A DNA stretch of 46,141 nucleotides. Origin: Pedosphaera sp. (lineage in GTDB: Bacteria > Verrucomicrobiota > Verrucomicrobiia > Limisphaerales > Pedosphaeraceae). The notes below the pieces were generated by a model. That model was not told the DNA's origin. It worked only from the letters and a program-made list of their open reading frames with translations, and did not search any database. Both the position numbers and the translations under genes were made by a program. The stretch is from assembly GCA_028293325.1 (NCBI GenBank), contig JAQGPA010000150.1:1-46141 (forward strand). Direction: 5' to 3'. Shown piece by piece: positions 41,403 through 46,141 of the stretch; position 1 is the first letter of the stretch; every line of letters starts with the position of its first letter.

Positions 41403-41570
41403 ATGGATTCCGGGGGATGCTCGATGCGGGGCAAGCGGATATTTGCCAATCAGATTGAGGCGATGTTTGAGGTGGCCTGCCGCAAGGCGGGAATTAATAA
41501 GAGAGGATTGGGACTTTCCACGGCGGCGTTTCGGCGGGTGGAGAAAAGGCAAGGGTCGCTGTTTGATTGA
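41403..41570 (+). CDS. Short ORF of unknown function
   Basis: A frame of 55 residues beginning MDSGGCSMRGKRIF and ending 'RVEKRQGSLFD'. A GGGAGA element is 12 bases upstream. The composition is basic and helical, and the middle ('ANQIEAMFEVACRKAGINKRG') looks protein-like rather than random. I do not recognise a family. It lies just after the alpha-2-macroglobulin remnant, converging with the TPR gene, and could be a second fragment from the same deletion. Confidence 0.3.
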   Translation: MDSGGCSMRGKRIFANQIEAMFEVACRKAGINKRGLGLSTAAFRRVEKRQGSLFD

Positions 41571-41591
41571 GCGCGTTCATCGTATAACCGC

Positions 41592-43463
41592 TTATGGCTG
41601 TTTCAAAGCGCGCATTTCAATGGCGGCGTTCATGGAGGCAAAATTATTGCCATCCTTGGTGTCGAGGCACTTTTGAAACAGTTCCACGGCGCCTGGTTTG
41701 TCGCCAGCGAGCTTGCGTTTCATGCCGGCATAGTAAAGGGATTCGCAAACCTGACTTTTGACCGAGCTCGGGCGTTTGGCTGAGGTGGTTGCAAGGCTGA
41801 GATAATTGCTCTCGGACAGGCTGCCGGTAAAGAAACGGGCAGTGTGCGCACTCCACTCATTCGTTTTGGTTCCAGCCAGGGATTTCAAATAAGTGTCCAA
41901 TTCCTGGTTGGCGGCGGCTTCTTCCCCGGACTGGGCGCGGATGAGCCAGATGCAGGAATGAAGGTCAGACACACTGGTCAGGGCGCCCAGTTTCAATGCC
42001 TGACGACAGTTGGCCAGCGCCGGTTCCCATTGGGAGTTTTTGTACTCGAACAAACCGAGCAAGCCATAAGTCTCCGGGATTTGGGGGGCCAACTCAACGG
42101 CACGCGCAAAATCGGCAAGCGCCGCATCCTTCTGGCCGCCGCGTTTTTCTTTCAGAAAACCACGGGCAATGAAAGCTGTCGCCGTTTTCGGGTCGAGTTG
42201 CAGGGCCTTTTCCAAGTCCGTGCCCGCGCTGTCAAAATCATCCATGAGGGCCCGGTCGAGGCCGCGAGCAGAGTAGGCGGTGGGATCCTTTGGATTCAGT
42301 TCAATGGCCTTGTCGTAATCCGGGAGGGCAGCCTGATAGTCCTTGAGCGCGACCTTCATGCGACCGCGAACTATGTGTGCCATTGCATCGTGGTCATCCA
42401 ACTTAATGGCCTTGGAGGCGTCCGCCAGCGCCAGTTCAAATTCCTTTTGCAGGCCTTCCACCTGTGCGCGGTTGCGATAGGCCATGCTCTCCTCGGGTGA
42501 TAACTCAATGGCCTTGTTGAAATCAGACAAGGCAGCATCCAGTTCCCGCAGGTTCGCCCTGGCCAGGCCGCGGTAATTGTAAGCATTTACGTTGTTCGTT
42601 TCCAAATTGAGGGCGGTTGTAAAATCGGCAACGGCGCTCTTGAAGTCCTTCAAACCGTATTTGCATAAACCCCTTGCATAAAAAGCAGCCTCGTTGCTGG
42701 GCGACAATGCCATGACCTTTTCAAAATCCAATATTGCTCCGATGAAATCCTGAAGTTGAAGTTTGGCGTCACCGCGCATGAGGTAGGCGTCAGTATTTGT
42801 CGGACCTAGTTTTATAGCCTCGGAAAAAGCGGGCAGGGCATTGGAGACAGCGCCCGAGTCGACTTTGCGCCTTCCTGCTACCAAATACCATTGCACCCGG
42901 TTGCTAAGCGGCACCCAATACGGGGTCGCGACACATGGGGCCGGATATAGCTGCATCAAAATGGAATCTGCAATCTCTTTTGAGTAAGTAGATGATGGAT
43001 GCGCGTAAATATCAATCAGAGCCGGAACGGCATTGCTCGCGAGATCACCCAGAACGTAGAAGCCGATTTGTGCTTTCGCCTTTTGCTCTTCAATGCTGGT
43101 AAAGGGGATATGGACAAAATCCTGCCTTTCGATCAGGTCCATCACTTTCATTTTAAAAGCTGAGTCCTTTTCCCGCAGAATCCACAGATGAGAGGGGATG
43201 GCATTGGTGCCAATGTGGCGAATGGCCTCCCTGCATGCGATGACCTTTGGGTCTTTTGAGTCGTCGTAATACATCGGGCCGTACTCAGCGGCGCGCGACA
43301 GCCAGTAGCTTAAAGGGTGACCTTGGTAAGCAGGCTCTCGTGGCGGCAATGTCAGCCAGATGAATCCGCCAATGGCAGCGACGAGCAACAACACCAGCAA
43401 GCCGACCCGTTTTTTCCAGCCAGTCTGATGTTTTTGAATTTTTCCCGCCTTTTCCTCGTTCAT
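41592..43463 (-). CDS. Membrane-anchored TPR protein with N-terminal HEAT-like part
   Basis: A protein of 623 residues from the ATG at 43463. A short cytoplasmic head is followed by a membrane helix (about residues 19-37, 'VGLLVLLLVAAIGGFIWL') and then 'REPAYQGHPLSYWLSRAAEYG', a motif common ahead of HEAT-type repeats in this group. Residues about 60 to 190 look helical and HEAT-like. From about residue 200, eight or more TPR units follow, for example 'AYNYRGLARANLRELDAALSDFNKAIEL' (given in part as a repeat pattern: 'A..F.KAI.L.P'). TPR arrays hold protein complexes together. Partner and role are unknown. Confidence 0.85.
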   Translation of the reverse strand: MNEEKAGKIQKHQTGWKKRVGLLVLLLVAAIGGFIWLTLPPREPAYQGHPLSYWLSRAAEYGPMYYDDSKDPKVIACREAIRHIGTNAIPSHLWILREKDSAFKMKVMDLIERQDFVHIPFTSIEEQKAKAQIGFYVLGDLASNAVPALIDIYAHPSSTYSKEIADSILMQLYPAPCVATPYWVPLSNRVQWYLVAGRRKVDSGAVSNALPAFSEAIKLGPTNTDAYLMRGDAKLQLQDFIGAILDFEKVMALSPSNEAAFYARGLCKYGLKDFKSAVADFTTALNLETNNVNAYNYRGLARANLRELDAALSDFNKAIELSPEESMAYRNRAQVEGLQKEFELALADASKAIKLDDHDAMAHIVRGRMKVALKDYQAALPDYDKAIELNPKDPTAYSARGLDRALMDDFDSAGTDLEKALQLDPKTATAFIARGFLKEKRGGQKDAALADFARAVELAPQIPETYGLLGLFEYKNSQWEPALANCRQALKLGALTSVSDLHSCIWLIRAQSGEEAAANQELDTYLKSLAGTKTNEWSAHTARFFTGSLSESNYLSLATTSAKRPSSVKSQVCESLYYAGMKRKLAGDKPGAVELFQKCLDTKDGNNFASMNAAIEMRALKQP

Positions 43464-43592
43464 GTGGAAGCGCTTGGTCAGCGGTTCGCATAGTGGCTCC
43501 GGCCAATTCAACTTGCAAGAGGTTTGAACCTGCAAATTTATGAAGGCGCTGCGAAGAATTTGGATGATGAAAATGAAAAGGAATCAAGGCGA

Positions 43593-43635
43593 CCCTCACC
43601 CCGGCCCTCTCCCGTCCGACGGGCGAGGGAGAAAG
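43593..43635. repeat. Dispersed-type hairpin repeat (CCCTCACCCCGGCCCTCTCC)
   Basis: The sequence CCCTCACCCCGGCCCTCTCC leads into CCGTCCGACGGGCGAGGGAG. CTCTCCCGTC and GACGGGCGAG pair with a single mismatch, giving a ten-base stem around one base. This 'ccctcaccccggccctctccc ... gagggag' form is known to me as a widespread intergenic repeat in bacterial genomes. It sits between two gene ends/starts on the minus strand. Confidence 0.7.
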
Positions 43636-43700
43636 AAGCTGCTGGCGGTTTTTAGCAGCGGAGCAGTGGGTATGGGCTTTAGCCTGCTTGTGAATTCGAT

Positions 43701-44387
43701 TTACGGTGAGAGGCCGGGGGGCGGTTGTTGGCTGATGCGCAGGAAAGTGTTGGGGCCGCAAAGGGCATCCAGGCGGTCGAAGGTGGTGGTGTTGGTGCCG
43801 TTGGCGAAGGTGTTGGTGTAAGCGGGAACGGCCTGCCAGACGCCGGTGACGAGGTTGGAGTTATATTGGGGCACGAGAGTGAAGAGCGTGTTGGTGCCGG
43901 TGGAAAGCATGACAATATTCGTGGTGACCGCGATTGAAAGGATTTGGCTGGCGGGCGGCGGGGGGATGATGTGGATGGCGCCATAAAAGCCGTGAATATT
44001 GCATTGATAATAAAGTGTGCTTGGAAAGTTTGTGGCAGGAATGTGGAGCGTGATGGTTCCGGAACTGACCACCTGAGGGCTGGCGTTGGAGTAGGCAAAG
44101 CTGGAGGGCGGGGAACCGGTGAATTGGGTAACGACCACCATGGGATGAATGGAGGCTGCCTGCATGGTGAAGGTGTAGGTGCTGCCGGCCACCAAGGTGA
44201 GCGGTGGGCTGTTGCTCACGAAAAAGCCGGGCGCAGCATTGGTCAGGATGACGCCGTTCACCGCATATTGCAAATTTGGAGTGGTGACGGTGTAATTGGT
44301 TTGCGCCCGACCGCTCTCGGTCGGTACAAGCCAAAGCACAAAAACAAGCAACAAAAACGGCGTTTTGGCGATTAAAGACAATTTCAT
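43701..44387 (-). CDS. Secreted cupredoxin-like protein
   Basis: A protein of 228 residues from the ATG at 44387, which starts a clean signal peptide (cleavage near GRAQT). Residues 30 to about 142 resemble a cupredoxin: 'FTMQAASIHPMVVV' supplies His81, and 'YYQCNIHGFYGAIHI' supplies Cys129 and His132, the usual type-1 copper ligands. The fourth ligand Met is not obvious after this loop. The C-terminal 85 residues ('TNTLFTLVPQYNSN' to 'FLRISQQ') form a separate beta module with a 'W..V' strand. It may carry electrons or bind copper in the periplasm; copper binding is inferred from motifs. Confidence 0.7.
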   Translation of the reverse strand: MKLSLIAKTPFLLLVFVLWLVPTESGRAQTNYTVTTPNLQYAVNGVILTNAAPGFFVSNSPPLTLVAGSTYTFTMQAASIHPMVVVTQFTGSPPSSFAYSNASPQVVSSGTITLHIPATNFPSTLYYQCNIHGFYGAIHIIPPPPASQILSIAVTTNIVMLSTGTNTLFTLVPQYNSNLVTGVWQAVPAYTNTFANGTNTTTFDRLDALCGPNTFLRISQQPPPGLSP

Positions 44388-44644
44388 ATAAAAGTTTGTT
44401 CCGAGACCCATGGTTCGGGCTGTCAGTGGCCGCCTCAGTTCCAGTAGGGCGCCTGCCGACAGGCATTTCATAATTAAGATGAGCAAGAGGTGAATATGTT
44501 CCAGAAAGAATGCGAAATATGAAACGCTTCAGTTGTGGGCGCCTCATGGCCCGCAAATCCATAGCAGGACGGGCGTTAAGGGCGGATTGAGCACTTTCAG
44601 TTTGCGGCGGGTGGGAAGAGCGCGTACTGTCGGTCCAGGAATTA

Positions 44645-45643
44645 ATGAAAACGACTGAAATGCCTTTTATTAAGACGGTTGAGCGTCACTTTCTGGAGCG
44701 AAAGGGGCACAATCCGCACGCGACCACGGAGTTTTGCTGGCTGCTGTCCGGCATCACCCTGGCGACAAAAATCATTGCCTCACAGATCCAACGGGCGGGC
44801 TTGTTGGAAATCGTGGGCGAGACCGGACAGACCAATGTGCAGGGCGAGGAAGTGCAGAAGCTGGATGTGATCGCGAATGAGACGCTGGTGCGGTGTCTGG
44901 GTTATCGCGGGAACATCGGCTTGCTGGTATCGGAGGAAGATGAGGAGCCGCATGTAATTCAGGACGCGACGGAAAGCGGCAAATACACGGTGCTGTTCGA
45001 TCCGCTGGATGGTTCGAGCAACATCAACGCGAATGTGAACATCGGGACGATTTTTTCCGTTTTGCAGCGCGATCCGAAGGTGGAGGACAAAAACGTGATG
45101 GGCCACGTGCTGCAACCGGGCTACAAGCAGGTGGCGGCGGGTTACGTGGTTTACGGGAGCAGCACGGTGCTGGCGTACACGGCGGGTTATGGCGTGCATA
45201 TGTTCACGCTGGATCCATCGATCGGGGCGTTCGTGCTGGCGCAGGAGAATGTGAAGATGCCGACGTCGGGAAAAATTTACAGTGTGAATGAGGCGAACAG
45301 CCGGAAATTTCCGGTAGGCGTGCAGAAGTACCTGGATTGGGTGAAGACGGACGAGGCGGGTTACAGCTCGCGCTATATTGGGTCGCTGGTGGCGGATTTT
45401 CATCGGACATTGATTCGCGGCGGGGTTTTCATGTATCCGCCGACGAAGAAGGCGCCGAACGGGAAGCTGCGGCTGTTGTATGAGGCGAATCCGCTGGCGT
45501 TTGTGGCGGAGCAGGCGGGCGGGGTGGCCAGCGACGGGCACCAGCGCATTCTCGACAAACAGCCGCAGGCGATGCATGAGCGGACGCCGCTGATCATTGG
45601 CAGCAAGAACGAAGTGGAGAAAGTGCTTTCGTTTTTGAAATAA
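44645..45643 (+). CDS. fbp: Class I fructose-1,6-bisphosphatase
   Basis: A protein of 332 residues. 'LVSEEDEEP' supplies the metal-binding acidic cluster and 'FDPLDGSSNI' the conserved phosphatase loop; 'YSSRYIGSLVADFHRTLIRGGVFMYPP' and 'GKLRLLYEANPLAFVAEQAGG' bind the sugar phosphate. It hydrolyses fructose 1,6-bisphosphate to fructose 6-phosphate in gluconeogenesis (EC 3.1.3.11). AGGA lies four bases upstream of the ATG. Length is normal. A DNA glycosylase gene follows 22 bases later on the same strand. Confidence 0.97.
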   Translation: MKTTEMPFIKTVERHFLERKGHNPHATTEFCWLLSGITLATKIIASQIQRAGLLEIVGETGQTNVQGEEVQKLDVIANETLVRCLGYRGNIGLLVSEEDEEPHVIQDATESGKYTVLFDPLDGSSNINANVNIGTIFSVLQRDPKVEDKNVMGHVLQPGYKQVAAGYVVYGSSTVLAYTAGYGVHMFTLDPSIGAFVLAQENVKMPTSGKIYSVNEANSRKFPVGVQKYLDWVKTDEAGYSSRYIGSLVADFHRTLIRGGVFMYPPTKKAPNGKLRLLYEANPLAFVAEQAGGVASDGHQRILDKQPQAMHERTPLIIGSKNEVEKVLSFLK

Positions 45644-45665
45644 TCAGGGGAAGCGGGAAGCCGGC

Positions 45666-46141
45666 ATGAAAACGCGATGTTTCTGGGCTACGAATGAATT
45701 GTCGATTCCGTACCATGATGAGGATTGGGGCGTGCCGGTGCATGATGACCGGTTGTTGTTCGAGTTCCTGATACTGGAAGGGGCGCAGGCGGGGCTGAGC
45801 TGGAACATCATTCTCAAGAAGCGCGAACATTATCGCGCGGTGTTCGATAATTTTGAGGCGGTGAAGGTGGCGCGTTATCAGGAGGGAAAGGTAAAGCGGT
45901 TGCTGGCGGACGCGGGGATTGTCCGCAACCGGCTGAAGGTGGCGGCGGCGATTCAGAATGCGAAGTCGTTTCTGGCGGTGCAGAAGGAATTTGGAAGTTT
46001 CGACGCTTACTTGTGGCAGTTCACGGGCGGAAAGCCGATCACGAACCATTGGCGCGCGTCCGATAGTTTACCGGCGCGGACGGTGGAATCCGATGCGATG
46101 AGCAAGGATTTGAAGAAGCGCGGGTTCAAATTTGTGGGGAC
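45666..46141 (+). CDS. tag: DNA-3-methyladenine glycosylase I (3' end cut off)
   Basis: The frame is open from the ATG at 45666 to the window end, showing 158 residues of a protein that is normally about 185 to 195. 'RCFWATNELSIPYHDEDWGVP' near the start holds Cys5 and His17, two of the four zinc ligands; 'LFEFLILEGAQAGLSW' is the catalytic-pocket signature with Glu. The second zinc pair would lie beyond the window. It excises 3-methyladenine from alkylated DNA. It follows fbp by 22 bases; co-transcription is possible. Whether the 3' end is intact cannot be seen. Confidence 0.95.
   Translation, partial: MKTRCFWATNELSIPYHDEDWGVPVHDDRLLFEFLILEGAQAGLSWNIILKKREHYRAVFDNFEAVKVARYQEGKVKRLLADAGIVRNRLKVAAAIQNAKSFLAVQKEFGSFDAYLWQFTGGKPITNHWRASDSLPARTVESDAMSKDLKKRGFKFVG

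Overview
The window is about 46 kb of a Gram-negative bacterial chromosome, gene-dense and moderately GC-rich. The gene families suggest Verrucomicrobiota, probably the Pedosphaera/Limisphaerales side. This is inferred from family recognition, not from a marker gene: a DUF4912 protein beside a GH57 branching enzyme, an argC-J-B-D-F block, BamB/PQQ-like secreted propellers, HEAT/TPR proteins with a 'GHPLSYWL' motif, DUF6263 lipoproteins and an alpha-2-macroglobulin remnant. I see no tRNA, rRNA, transposase, integrase or CRISPR array.

Layout. 1-743 (minus): three tightly packed DsrE-superfamily genes, the last cut by the window edge. 808-1218 (minus): a lone receiver-domain regulator. 1424-4795 (plus): DUF4912 protein, two tiny membrane ORFs and a GH57 alpha-glucan branching enzyme. 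4879-8261: a VOC protein, an Old Yellow Enzyme, an ArsM-type methyltransferase and a MarR regulator on the opposite strand. 8405-18375 (plus): a seven-gene, operon-like run of two secreted PQQ-like propellers, a DUF3311 protein with a sodium:solute symporter, a LuxE-like adenylating enzyme, a LuxC/aldehyde-dehydrogenase-like reductase and an iron-type alcohol dehydrogenase. This run is the best candidate for an undescribed system: uptake of an organic substrate and interconversion of acid, aldehyde and alcohol, with periplasmic propeller proteins.

18419-21486: a lipoprotein, a PpiD/SurA-like chaperone and a pseudouridine synthase. 21511-27258 (minus): argC-argJ-argB-argD-argF, covering glutamate to citrulline except that argJ supplies both acetyl-transfer steps. 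argJ carries two small insertions, one beside the self-cleavage site and one built from a 7-bp tandem repeat. 27661-30448 (plus): RRM protein, CvfB-like S1 protein, YjdM/PhnA zinc-ribbon protein and a YgjP-like metalloprotease, separated by two decamer-triplet repeats. 30520-31424 (minus): rplM-rpsI with a clear terminator. 32008-33521: lspA and an RluD-type pseudouridine synthase.

33776-37773 (plus): a multi-PAS histidine kinase with a degenerate N-terminal receiver, followed by two Rcp1-like single-domain response regulators, which looks like a phosphorelay module. 37795-39924 (minus): an ECF sigma factor and a membrane-anchored probable anti-sigma partner. 40182-44387: a DUF6263 lipoprotein, a stranded C-terminal fragment of an alpha-2-macroglobulin, a tiny ORF, a TPR protein and a cupredoxin-like secreted protein. 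44645-46141: fructose-1,6-bisphosphatase and the start of 3-methyladenine DNA glycosylase I, which runs off the window.

All assignments come from reading the translated sequences; no database search was run. Starts were moved from the longest possible ORF where a Shine-Dalgarno sequence or family N-terminus argued for a downstream codon.
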